DNA of 64,000 nucleotides, taken from contig NSKI01000010.1 of NCBI GenBank assembly GCA_003586005.1, positions 1 to 64,000 of the forward strand, given 5' to 3'. Under the pieces are notes generated by a model. That model ran no database searches. It saw only the letters and a program-made list of their open reading frames with translations, and had not been told where the DNA came from. The translations under genes were made by a program, and so were the position numbers. This document shows positions 26,833-35,766 of the stretch, one piece after another. The DNA is from Haloplasmatales bacterium 4B. Lineage in GTDB: Bacteria > Bacillota_I > Bacilli_A > Haloplasmatales > Haloplasmataceae. Position 1 is the stretch's first letter. Each line of letters opens with the position of its first letter.

Positions 26833-27624
26833 TTGAGTAAAAATAAAGAATATTGGGTAAATCAAAGCATGAGTTTTGATAAATCTTCAGATTATTATGA
26901 TAATTTTAGACCAAGTTATCCAGAAAAACTTATTAATGATATCGTAAATAAAACAGGTGTTAATTCTAAATCAGCTATATTAGAAATTGGTGCAGGTAGT
27001 GGAAAAGCGACAGAGTTATTTGTTAATAAAGGGTTTCAAATAACTTGTATTGAACCAGGTGAGAATTTAGCTAAAAAGGGAGAATTGAAATTTCAACAAT
27101 CAAATCAGGTAAATTATATTGTTAGTCGCTTTGAAGAATGGGAAGGAGAAAAAGAACATTATGATTTAATCTTATCAGCACAAGCGTTTCATTGGGTACC
27201 TAAACCAATTGGGTATGAAAAATGCTATAATGCATTGAAAGAAAGTAAATATATGTGTTTATTTTGGAATTATTACTTTGCAAGCGAAAATAATTATGAT
27301 GTTGAATTACAGGAGTTATTCAAGGAATATCCAATTGGATATTTGGATACTAAAGAAAGCTTAGAGAATAAAATAAATTATACAGTAGAAGAGATTCATC
27401 AAACTGGATTATTCAAAAACATTGAGGTTATCCAATATCCTTGGAGTCTAGAATATGATGACAATCAATACATAGGTTTTTTAAAAACTGGTAATGGATA
27501 TTTGACAATGGATGATAGAACAAGAGAAAAGGTAGAAAACAAAATAAGGGATATTATAAATAGAAATGGTGGAAAGATTACCCGCGAGTTTAAATGTACA
27601 ATGTTTATGGCACAAAAGAAATAA
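26833..27624 (+). CDS. Class I SAM-dependent methyltransferase
   Basis: A 263-residue protein starting at TTG 26833 behind AGGAGG. The SAM-binding motif I is AILEIGAGSGKATELF (about 49-64), followed by the acidic motif II ITCIEPGE and the motif IV region YDLILSAQAFHWV. This is the layout of the UbiE/Coq5-like class I methyltransferases, and the N-terminal DKSSDYYDNFRPSYP is typical of the subgroup. The substrate cannot be predicted. It is monocistronic and is followed by the remains of a second methyltransferase gene. Confidence 0.9.
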   Translation: MSKNKEYWVNQSMSFDKSSDYYDNFRPSYPEKLINDIVNKTGVNSKSAILEIGAGSGKATELFVNKGFQITCIEPGENLAKKGELKFQQSNQVNYIVSRFEEWEGEKEHYDLILSAQAFHWVPKPIGYEKCYNALKESKYMCLFWNYYFASENNYDVELQELFKEYPIGYLDTKESLENKINYTVEEIHQTGLFKNIEVIQYPWSLEYDDNQYIGFLKTGNGYLTMDDRTREKVENKIRDIINRNGGKITREFKCTMFMAQKK

Positions 27625-27631
27625 CATTTTC

Positions 27632-27780
27632 AATAGACCAGTTCCTCCTAGTATAATACAAGAAATTATTATTAATTATCTATAGAAAATTCCATTGCTG
27701 GTAGTTAATTTAGGTTGTGGTACATCTAGAACAATATTTTAAGAAAATGATTATAGCGTACAAATACTTGGTTAATATCC
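27632..27780 (+). pseudogene. Decayed SAM methyltransferase N-terminus
   Basis: In one frame the DNA reads RPVPPSIIQEIIINYL, stop, KIPLLVVNLGCGTSRTIF, stop, ENDYSVQILG. The order 'RPxPP...LVVxLGCGT' matches the beginning and SAM motif I of a class I methyltransferase different from the intact upstream gene. Two in-frame TAG/TAA codons and loss of everything downstream mark it as a remnant. Confidence 0.55.
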
Positions 27781-27805
27781 TCTTCCTGAGTTTCACAGTT
27801 AGAAA

Positions 27806-27857
27806 AACAAAAAACCAGAATTATTTACTAATATAGTAACAATTCTGGTTTTTTGTT
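27806..27857. terminator. Strong bidirectional terminator
   Basis: About a 17-bp perfect stem (AACAAAAAACCAGAATT with AATTCTGGTTTTTTGTT) with A- and T-tracts on both sides, so it can end transcripts from either direction. Confidence 0.85.
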
Positions 27858-27951
27858 TTATTTATTTGTTGTGAACTATTTTTCTTTTATAACTTTTCAA
27901 TTACGGAATATGAGCATGTTTTAAGTTTAATAAAAAAATTAAACACTTTTT

Positions 27952-28630
27952 CTATTTGATTAATTTGTATAACCCTTTATTAATTGCTAAACAATTAGTT
28001 CCGTTTAGTGCAACTTGTATTTGTTTTATTGAATATTAATAGTTTAACCTATATTGTAATATTCTTGATATTTTTAAGCGACATAACAGGTTAAGAAGTG
28101 TCTTCAATGTTACTTTGTGTCCAGACATAAACCGGTCTAACTTCTAAAGCGGATTTCATCAATCGAAATAATTCTTCAATGCTCGATAATCCTCGATACT
28201 TTTTCTTCTGTTAATTCATGATGTGATGATTCAGTAATAGCCATCTAATAGTTTGATACTTCACCTGTTTCATCATCTATTTCTAATGTATCTCTTGATG
28301 CCATATGCATTAGAAGCAGTATATTTTGGTGGATGAACTAAGAAAATTTGAATAAGTTCTTAGGCATCTCCCAGTTTATGCTTTTCTTTTAAGATTGTCG
28401 TTGTTTTATCTTTATTTTTTATGGTGCGTTCTCTTATAAAACTTTTCAATTTGAATGATCTATTGCCGTTAAAAACATTACCCGTATTACCTAATACATA
28501 ATCTATAAATTCTTTTTTGGTTGCTCGTATTTGTTGACTAACAATATAGCCATCATTTTTACTTGATAAGAATATTATGTTTCCGATACTATTTAATCCT
28601 AATAAGCAGTAATAATTATTTTACCCAAAT
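27952..28630 (-). mobile_element. Degenerate IS4/IS1634-type transposase remnant
   Basis: The minus strand reads, through several stops and frameshifts, as the C-terminal half of an IS1634-like (IS4 superfamily) DDE transposase. From upstream to downstream on that strand the pieces are YYCLLGLNSIGNIIFLSSKN, DGYIVSQQIRATKKEFIDYV, DGYY-IITS, YRGLSSIEELFRLMKSALE with VRPVYVWTQSNIE, and a tail GTNCLAINKGLYKLIK ending at TAG 27952-27954. The IEExFRxMK-type motif carries the catalytic Glu region. No intact reading frame or terminal inverted repeats were found, so it is an old relic. Confidence 0.7.
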
Positions 28631-28812
28631 TATATATTTCTCATAATTTTTTCCGTTGTGGATATCAGTGTGAAATAAAGATTTCAGCGAAAAGAATTAA
28701 ATACTCATAAATATAATAATAAGAAACAGAAATCAAAAAATCTAATTACTTATAGAAGCGATTGTGAATTAAAATATATGGATTATTATAATAATGACAT
28801 ATCTATGGAATC

Positions 28813-28838
28813 TAAAAAAGATGACTCTAATCATCTTC
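28813..28838 (-). terminator. Terminator of the asparaginase gene
   Basis: On the minus strand AAGATGA, a 6-nt loop, TCATCTT and T-run follow the asparaginase stop by about 20 bases. Confidence 0.7.
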
Positions 28839-28857
28839 TTAATTTTAATGAATTTTT

Positions 28858-29871
28858 TTAATTGTCCTTAACAAAGGGTATATTTAAGTTATCATCTTCA
28901 AAAATAGATTTTATATATTCATAATCATTTTTATAAGCAAGTGCTAACATTAATTTAATTCTTGCTTTAGGTCCACTTAAATTAGTTCCAAAGATAACGC
29001 CTAATTCACATAACATCTTTCCTCCGCCGTTGTAACCATAGCTTCCTGATACTCTTCCACTAGGACATCTTGAAACTAATATTATTTTTATGTTTCTTGC
29101 TATTGCTTGTTTTATACTGTTTACCATCATAGGAGGCACATTTCCTCTTCCAAATGCTTCGATTACAATACCTTTAGCACCTTTGTTTATATAATAATCA
29201 ATTAAGTCACCATCCATTCCAGAGGCTACCTTTATTAAATAAACTTTGTTTTCAAGAGTATTGGTTGGAATATGAATACTATTGTTAGTTGAATTACGAT
29301 AAAATAAAACTTCATCATTATCAACTATTCCTAAAGGTCCAAATTCTATCGATCTGAAAGTATTAAGTGACATGGTATGTGTTTTAATTACTTCATTTGC
29401 TGCATTTATATCACCATTCATAACAACCATAACACCTTTGTTTTTAGCAAATGGTGATGTTGCTGTCCTTATAGCTGCGACTAAATTAGATGGACCATCA
29501 TAGCCAAGTTCAGAGACACTTCGCATCGCTCCAACAAAAATAACTGGTTTTTCAGTTTTTATATATAAATCTAAAAAATAGGCAGTTTCTTCTAGTGTAT
29601 CTGTACCATGACTAATAACAACACCTGTAATATCATCTCTTGAAACGTACTCTTGTACAAGCTTAGACAAGTCCAACATAATATTAGGTGTGATAAATGG
29701 TGAAGGAATAGAAATATAATTATCTACGATAATATCAGCAAGTTCATCTAAATTATTAACATAAGAAACAATTTCATGACCATCAAGAGATGGAACAGCA
29801 GCTTTTATTTCGGGATCTATTTTCATTGAAATAGTTCCTCCTGTAAATATCATTACGACTTTTTCATTCAT
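28858..29871 (-). CDS. ansA: L-asparaginase
   Basis: A 337-residue enzyme hydrolysing asparagine to aspartate and ammonia. The first catalytic Thr motif is FTGGTISMK near the N-terminus; the second is VVISHGTDTLEETAYFLD with the Thr-Asp-Lys-type site, and MRSVSELGYDGPSNL contains the usual downstream motif. I choose ATG at 29871 because GAGGTGAT lies just upstream; an in-frame GTG at 29880 is part of that site. No signal peptide is present, so it is probably cytoplasmic (AnsA-like). It reads opposite to the neighbouring operons. It fits the amino-acid-catabolising character of the region. Confidence 0.95.
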   Translation of the reverse strand: MNEKVVMIFTGGTISMKIDPEIKAAVPSLDGHEIVSYVNNLDELADIIVDNYISIPSPFITPNIMLDLSKLVQEYVSRDDITGVVISHGTDTLEETAYFLDLYIKTEKPVIFVGAMRSVSELGYDGPSNLVAAIRTATSPFAKNKGVMVVMNGDINAANEVIKTHTMSLNTFRSIEFGPLGIVDNDEVLFYRNSTNNSIHIPTNTLENKVYLIKVASGMDGDLIDYYINKGAKGIVIEAFGRGNVPPMMVNSIKQAIARNIKIILVSRCPSGRVSGSYGYNGGGKMLCELGVIFGTNLSGPKARIKLMLALAYKNDYEYIKSIFEDDNLNIPFVKDN

Positions 29872-29949
29872 AAATATCACCTCAACATACTTATTTTAGC
29901 ACAATTAATGAAAGCGGTTAACTATTTTTAGATACTTTTTTGTTAATAT

Positions 29950-30108
29950 TCGACAAGATATTTTGTGTATATTATAATGTCTATATATAATTAGGATAAA
30001 GCTGAGGACATTATAAAAAAATATAAAAAATAAATATAGGAACATTTATCCAATCTTAGTAAAGTTTACAGATGAAGATTTAGCAAAGCTTTTCTTCATT
30101 TTTTTTAT
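29950..30108 (+). ncRNA. Promoter-to-terminator cassette: candidate small RNA or attenuated leader
   Basis: A near-consensus promoter (TCGACA 29950-29955, 17-nt spacer, TATAAT 29973-29978) is followed about 95 nt later by an intrinsic terminator (ATGAAGA 30072-30078 with TCTTCAT 30093-30099 plus T8). No reading frame with a ribosome binding site lies between them. It sits directly before the promoter of the large operon, so it could be a short untranslated RNA or a leader whose read-through feeds the operon. Confidence 0.45.
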
Positions 30109-30118
30109 GTAAATAAAT

Positions 30119-30148
30119 TTTACATTTTATGGCAAAAAATGATATAAT
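30119..30148 (+). promoter_or_regulatory. Promoter of the surface-repeat/TerY-P operon
   Basis: -35 TTTACA (30119-30124), 18-nt spacer, -10 TATAAT (30143-30148), about 70 bases before the first start codon. Confidence 0.65.
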
Positions 30149-30218
30149 GGAAAGTAATCAATAAATAATTTTTTGTTTTAAAATTATAAATAAATTATTT
30201 TAGAGGGGGTAATTATAA

Positions 30219-33200
30219 GTGAAAAAAAGTTTATATATAATGATTTTTGCACTTTTTTCTGTATTAGTTTTTGCATTCTCTAAATCAATTAATGTAGAAG
30301 GAACTAATGGGAGTGTTCCTACAATAAATTTAATTAATAGTGAAATTATATATTTAAAAATTGGAACAGAATATATTGAATATGGGGCTACAGCGATTGA
30401 TTTTGAAGATGGAAATTTAAATAATAGTATCCAAACCTATGATTCATCATTAGATATAAACAATGCAGGGACCTATGATATTACGTATTTCGTAACTGAT
30501 AGTGATGGTAACACTGCTTCTAAAACAAGGCAAATTATCGTTTTTGATACTGCAGATTACATAAAGATTAGTGAACCCATAAGTTTTCATAATGACAGTT
30601 TATACCCCTGGGTATTAGTGAATATTGATGGGAAAGCAGCTATGCAATCAAATAATAAACTTGGCAACACTACTTCTTCTTTATCAATTAATGTTAATAG
30701 TAAAGCCATATTAAGTTTTGATTGGAAAGTGTCAAGTGAATCTGGATATGATTTTTTGAAATATTATGTAAATGGCGTTGAACAAAGTAGAATAAGTGGC
30801 TATAAGGATTGGGAAACTGTAGTTATTGATCTAGATGAAGGAGATAATACAGTTACTTGGCAATATTCTAAAGATTACTCGGTAGATGTAGGAAGTAATA
30901 GTGGATTTATCGCCAATGTTAATGTAATTAGAATTGATTTTGATGACCTAACAACAACCATTAATGGTTCATTTAATTATTATGATGGACTTAAAATTAA
31001 CTGTAATAGATCTGAGGATTTAGATTTTTCCATTAATTCTGTTGACGGGTATGATAAGTCTTATGCAGGATATCAAGATATTAATTATAATATCGATGTA
31101 TTTTATCAGGGGCAAAGGATACCTTTTAATGTAACAAGAAGAATAACAGTTGAACCAATTATCAATAACATTGAAGATGGCGGTATATATGAAGATAATA
31201 TAAAAGTTACTTTTGATGGCGGAATAGCATCTCTTAATGGAAAAGATTATGAAAGCGGTTCAGAAATAAAGCAAATTGGCAATAATAGTTTAATTATTTA
31301 TGGAATGAACGACTATAGTAAGACAGTTAATTTTCAAGTTATCCCATCCCTAAATGATGGTGAAGTATTTTATGACACTTATACACCTAATATAAACGCT
31401 AGCTCGATGATGTTAAATGGGCAACCTTTTTATAATGACGAGATTACTGAAATTGGCAACCATACTTTAACTATTAATGGCCTTAATGAGTATACACAAA
31501 CAATTCATTTTCAAATTATTCCCTCGCTAAATGATGGTGAAGTATTTTACGAAACTTACTCGCCTAATATAAACGCTAAATCATTGATTTTAAATGAACA
31601 AGCTTATGCAAATGAAAAAATAACAAATGCTGGTAATTATGAATTGACTATAAATGGAGTAGGTAATTATAATCAGACAATTAATTTCACGATAGAGCCA
31701 GTTTATCGGGTTGTTGAAGAAGGAAGATATACAGGAAGTATAATTCCAATAATTTCAGAAATTGATGCAATGTATGAGTTAAATGGTAGTAGTTATAATG
31801 TTGGTGATAAAATTACTGAAGTTGGTAATCATACATTAAAAGTTATAGGTGAAAATGGCTATATTAAGAAAATTGAATTTACCGTTTTAGAACAAGTTAT
31901 AAATTTAAAAAATGAAGGAGTATACAAATACTTTTTAGCGCCAATTATTTCTAATGCTATATTAAAACTTGATGGAGAAGATTATACATCAGGGACAATG
32001 ATATTTACAGTAGGAGAACATACTCTTCAAGGGTATGGCTTAAATGGCTATACATTTACTTATACATTTACAATAACAGAACAAGTTATTAATTTAGAGG
32101 ATTCTGGGGTTTATGATAATTTTGTAACGCCTCATATTCCTAATGCACAATTATTTCTTGATAATGAAAATTATTTATCGGGTACAGAAATAAATACTAT
32201 CGGTGAACACCTTTTAACAGTCGTTGGAAATAACTATATAAATCATTATCATTTTACAGTAGAACCTGTAGTTAATGGAGCTGAAGACGGGAAAGAATAT
32301 TTTAGCCCTATTGCACCGAATTTTAGTGGAGGGACCCTTACTCTAAATGGTGAAGAATATATCAGTGGATCTATTATAAGTAAAATAGGTAATTATAGTT
32401 TAATAATAAGCGGTGTAAATGGCTATATAAAATCAATTAATTTTAAGATATCGCCAACAATTAAAGATTTAGATATTATAACCGGAACTTTTTCACCAAA
32501 CATTAATGCTAATTCTATGACATTAAATGATCAAGTTTATCAAAATGAAGAAATATCACAAATAGGTAATTATGTATTAATTGTCAATGGAGTTGGTAAT
32601 TATACCGAAATAATTAACTTTACTATTGAACCCATTTTTGGTGTTATTGATGGAAAAGATTGTGTAGGAAGAGCTATACCAGTAATAGATGGAAGCAGTG
32701 CCTCATACAAAATAAATGGTATGGATTATGAAATCGGTGATTTTGTTGAATTAGGGGAATATTCCTTAACTGTAATTGGTGAGAATGGTTATAATCGTAC
32801 GATTAATTTTAACGTTGTTGAGCATGAATCTAATTTATTAAATGATGGAATCTACTTTAATTCAATTACCCCTACTTCTAACTTATCAAGTTATACTTTA
32901 AAGCTAAATGGCAATTTAATCGAAAACGATATACCGATTACTAGAGTCGGTTATAATGAACTTACCATAATTGGCTCCAATGGATATCGTACTACGATAA
33001 AATTCACGCTTTTAAATAATGCTAATGTTGTTAATGGAAAAATTTATACACAACCATTATTGATAGAAAAAATTAACGCAAAAATGTTTTTGAATGGAGT
33101 TGAAATTACAGAAGATACTCTAGTTAATAAACAAGGTAAATATAAACTAGAAATTATAGGTGTTGGTGACTATAAAGAAATTATAAATTTTGAATATTAC

Positions 33201-33299
33201 AACTACAATTATGAACGTGCTGGAATTATCGCTTTACCAATCATAATTTTACTAGGTACAACATTATTGTTATTTAAGTTTAGAAAAAGTGTGATATAG
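30219..33299 (+). CDS. Large surface protein: signal peptide, Ig-like repeats, C-terminal membrane anchor
   Basis: A 1026-residue protein starting at GTG 30219 behind GAGGGGG. Residues 1-27 are a signal peptide (LYIMIFALFSVLVFAFS). Residues about 35-112 form a bacterial Ig-like/DUF5011-type domain (TEYIEYGATAIDFEDG; GTYDITYFVTDSDGN). Residues about 120-240 look like a beta-sandwich module (SSESGYDFLKYYVNG; LDEGDNTVTWQYSKD). About eleven repeats of roughly 60 residues follow, each with a LNGxxY-type strand, an 'IGNHTLTINGxxxY' core and a closing 'INFTIEP'. The end is a transmembrane helix (AGIIALPIIILLGTTLLLF) plus KFRKS, so it is exported and held in the membrane with repeats outside. It is the first gene of the operon and is followed one base later by another membrane protein. 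Adhesion or sensing is my inference. Confidence 0.8.
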   Translation: MKKSLYIMIFALFSVLVFAFSKSINVEGTNGSVPTINLINSEIIYLKIGTEYIEYGATAIDFEDGNLNNSIQTYDSSLDINNAGTYDITYFVTDSDGNTASKTRQIIVFDTADYIKISEPISFHNDSLYPWVLVNIDGKAAMQSNNKLGNTTSSLSINVNSKAILSFDWKVSSESGYDFLKYYVNGVEQSRISGYKDWETVVIDLDEGDNTVTWQYSKDYSVDVGSNSGFIANVNVIRIDFDDLTTTINGSFNYYDGLKINCNRSEDLDFSINSVDGYDKSYAGYQDINYNIDVFYQGQRIPFNVTRRITVEPIINNIEDGGIYEDNIKVTFDGGIASLNGKDYESGSEIKQIGNNSLIIYGMNDYSKTVNFQVIPSLNDGEVFYDTYTPNINASSMMLNGQPFYNDEITEIGNHTLTINGLNEYTQTIHFQIIPSLNDGEVFYETYSPNINAKSLILNEQAYANEKITNAGNYELTINGVGNYNQTINFTIEPVYRVVEEGRYTGSIIPIISEIDAMYELNGSSYNVGDKITEVGNHTLKVIGENGYIKKIEFTVLEQVINLKNEGVYKYFLAPIISNAILKLDGEDYTSGTMIFTVGEHTLQGYGLNGYTFTYTFTITEQVINLEDSGVYDNFVTPHIPNAQLFLDNENYLSGTEINTIGEHLLTVVGNNYINHYHFTVEPVVNGAEDGKEYFSPIAPNFSGGTLTLNGEEYISGSIISKIGNYSLIISGVNGYIKSINFKISPTIKDLDIITGTFSPNINANSMTLNDQVYQNEEISQIGNYVLIVNGVGNYTEIINFTIEPIFGVIDGKDCVGRAIPVIDGSSASYKINGMDYEIGDFVELGEYSLTVIGENGYNRTINFNVVEHESNLLNDGIYFNSITPTSNLSSYTLKLNGNLIENDIPITRVGYNELTIIGSNGYRTTIKFTLLNNANVVNGKIYTQPLLIEKINAKMFLNGVEITEDTLVNKQGKYKLEIIGVGDYKEIINFEYYNYNYERAGIIALPIIILLGTTLLLFKFRKSVI

Positions 33300-33300
33300 T

Positions 33301-35094
33301 ATGATAAAATTTTTTCAAAATGAAGCTTTTAATATCCTATTATTTTTTATAGGATTTGCACTTGTATTAGTTGTGATTGGTTTTATACGCGAATTTAAAT
33401 TAAAACATCGAAAAAAAATAAATTTTAAAAAATTTTTAAAATTGAAAAAGGCATTTGAATTAAGAATAAATAAAGCTTATCTTTTTTTCAATTTTCTATT
33501 TATTATTTTATCAACATATTATGCATTAGTCATCATCAGAAATCCGGTCTATAGTATTTATATAATAATCGTCGAGTTGTTAAATGTGATGCTATTTATA
33601 ATACTGTATTTACATATAAGCAGTGTTAAATATAATAAAGATATATCAGTATATAGTAATTATCATCGAATTATTAGTAAAAGTTTTGATAATAGAGTTC
33701 AGTTGTTAGAACAAATCAAAAATCTTAAACATATTTATAATACTTTAATTGTTGAATGTAACGATTTAAATACTGATTTTTCAAAATACTTTAATAGTTA
33801 TACTGGGATTGATAATTTACTAAGTACACTTCAACCTATCGATGAGGTTATCAAGTCGTATCAAGAACAGTCAAATAATTTTGATGAAAGTATTACTTAT
33901 AAATTTGATTACGCATTAAAAACATTTCTAAAAACAGGTGAGTATAATGCTTTAACTATAAATGAATTTAAATTTTTAGACAATGTATCATTTAAAAAAA
34001 TCTTAAACTCAATTAATAATGAACAAAAACAATGTATTTTTAGTTTTTCTTTAAATAAATTAAAGGAAAATCAAATTGTTTCATCTGAACAATTAATGGA
34101 AATGATATTGAAATTAAATTCACTAAAAATATCTATAACTGATGAATTTATTATTGAAATCTTGAATTATCTTCATTATCAAGCGGAATATAAGAAGCGA
34201 ATCCTTGCCTTTTTAACAGATCAAAAATTAATTTCTGTAAATGTTTTATGTAATTTTGTTCATGTGAAAGATTTATCGTGGATTTATGATTTGCCTTTAG
34301 CTAAAATTATTGATAAAAAAGATGCTTTAATGGTTTTTGCCTCTATGATTAATAATAATGCTACTAATTGTGCGTTTAAAATTTTAACAACATTTGACAT
34401 TAAATTTAATAGTGATTTAAAAAAAGCTGTAATACAAGAAAAGACAGAAAATGAAACTAGAAAAATGTTTGCTGTTTATAGTAGACTTTTAGTAACTGAT
34501 GATTTTGTTAATAGTAAATCAATAAAGTATGAGAATTTAGCTATAATATTAAATCATTATTATGAAGATTATTACCCTCAAGGCAATGATGCCGAAAAAA
34601 TTAGAGAAATAGTAAAACGTCAAACATTTGAAGAAAATGCCGAATATATTGAGACATCATATAATCATGTTAAGGATGAATATAAAGATTTCTTTATAAA
34701 TATTGTGAATACGCTGTTTATATACAGTAATAGTTCTTGTGTTGATAATGAGTTTATCAACTATGAAAAAATTTTAAATCAATTTTCGGAATATCGTAAA
34801 AATATCAACATAAAAGAATTGAATATTCTAGATGTATTTGTAAAAACGTTAATTCTAATTAATGAAGAAGAAATTAGTAAAATAAATAGAATTTATCAAA
34901 TGCTAGATGAAAATGTTTATAAAGCATTTAAAGGTAAATTGGCAAAAAGAGATTTACACTATGATAAGCGAGTTTATGTTGGGAAAACCATAATCAAAAA
35001 CCTAACAAGTAATAGTAATATTAAAAATTTTAAAAGAGTTTTATATAGAATTGAAAATAGTCGCGCGACATTGGATAAAGTAGTAAATATATAG
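33301..35094 (+). CDS. Membrane protein with large helical cytoplasmic domain, unknown
   Basis: A 597-residue protein. Residues about 12-30 form a first membrane helix (ILLFFIGFALVLVVIGFI), followed by a very basic loop and two more helices between about 60 and 105 (FFNFLFIILSTYYALVII; IIIVELLNVMLFIILYL). The remaining about 490 residues are charged, alpha-helical and Asn/Lys/Glu-rich, with no recognisable catalytic motif. It starts one base after the stop of the surface-repeat gene and precedes the first vWA gene by 12 bases. I infer that it links the surface protein to the cytoplasmic signalling proteins, possibly as a scaffold; the family is unrecognised. Confidence 0.7.
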   Translation: MIKFFQNEAFNILLFFIGFALVLVVIGFIREFKLKHRKKINFKKFLKLKKAFELRINKAYLFFNFLFIILSTYYALVIIRNPVYSIYIIIVELLNVMLFIILYLHISSVKYNKDISVYSNYHRIISKSFDNRVQLLEQIKNLKHIYNTLIVECNDLNTDFSKYFNSYTGIDNLLSTLQPIDEVIKSYQEQSNNFDESITYKFDYALKTFLKTGEYNALTINEFKFLDNVSFKKILNSINNEQKQCIFSFSLNKLKENQIVSSEQLMEMILKLNSLKISITDEFIIEILNYLHYQAEYKKRILAFLTDQKLISVNVLCNFVHVKDLSWIYDLPLAKIIDKKDALMVFASMINNNATNCAFKILTTFDIKFNSDLKKAVIQEKTENETRKMFAVYSRLLVTDDFVNSKSIKYENLAIILNHYYEDYYPQGNDAEKIREIVKRQTFEENAEYIETSYNHVKDEYKDFFINIVNTLFIYSNSSCVDNEFINYEKILNQFSEYRKNINIKELNILDVFVKTLILINEEEISKINRIYQMLDENVYKAFKGKLAKRDLHYDKRVYVGKTIIKNLTSNSNIKNFKRVLYRIENSRATLDKVVNI

Positions 35095-35106
35095 GAGGGG
35101 TTCTAT

Positions 35107-35766
35107 ATGGTCGATCAGAATAAAATTATTAATGGCATTAGAAATTGCAAGTTATTATTAAGCATTATAGTTGATAATAGTTCTTCTATGAAAGGCGAAA
35201 AAATCCAAAAATTAAAAGCTGCTATATCAGACTTCAATTATTATATGCTGACAACTAATTTAAGTAATTATTTTGAATATACATTAATTGTTTTTGATGG
35301 ATTACATTCTAAAAAGCTTAAAGATTTTAATAATAATAATTTTAATGTTGAGGAAATGGTTGAAGGAGGATTAGCCTTACTTGAAAATTCACTTCAGCTT
35401 GGGTTTGATGAACTATATAAACGCTTAAGTGAATTAAATTATGATGGCGTCCAATGTTTTAAACCATGGTTAATCCTCTTAAGTGACGGACAAAGTTATG
35501 AAAACATCGATTTAGCAGTAACTAAATTAAAAGATTTATACCAAAATGGTAAACTTACCTATTTTCCATTTTTACTCTCTAGTAATAAAATTGATGAACG
35601 TCTTGATGAATTAAAAAATGTCAAAAAACCGATATCTATTTTAAATAACCAATATGATCAATTATTTATGTGGATGTATGAAACAGTAAAAAAGCGAGTG
35701 GTTACACCAATAGAGAGGTCAATGAAATTAGAGAGTGATTGTTTTGATGGGTGGACGATGAAATGA
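35107..35766 (+). CDS. TerY-like von Willebrand factor A (vWA) domain protein
   Basis: A 219-residue protein that is almost all vWA domain. The metal-ion-dependent adhesion site (MIDAS) DxSxS motif is DNSSS (23-27) in IIVDNSSSMKG, and a second conserved Asp lies in LLSDGQSYE. TerY-type vWA proteins are cytoplasmic and commonly occur with a PP2C phosphatase and a kinase; exactly that order follows here. The ribosome binding site is GGAGGGG. The stop TGA overlaps the ATG of the phosphatase gene (ATGA), indicating tight coupling. Confidence 0.85.
   Translation: MVDQNKIINGIRNCKLLLSIIVDNSSSMKGEKIQKLKAAISDFNYYMLTTNLSNYFEYTLIVFDGLHSKKLKDFNNNNFNVEEMVEGGLALLENSLQLGFDELYKRLSELNYDGVQCFKPWLILLSDGQSYENIDLAVTKLKDLYQNGKLTYFPFLLSSNKIDERLDELKNVKKPISILNNQYDQLFMWMYETVKKRVVTPIERSMKLESDCFDGWTMK

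Noticed and set aside
28700-28860. Short plus-strand open frame ending at 28860
   Set aside because: It has no start with a ribosome binding site, and part of it is the terminator hairpin of the minus-strand asparaginase.
29909-29922. cre-like sequence TGAAAGCGGTTAAC upstream of asparaginase
   Set aside because: Three mismatches to the consensus, including the core pyrimidine; too weak to call.
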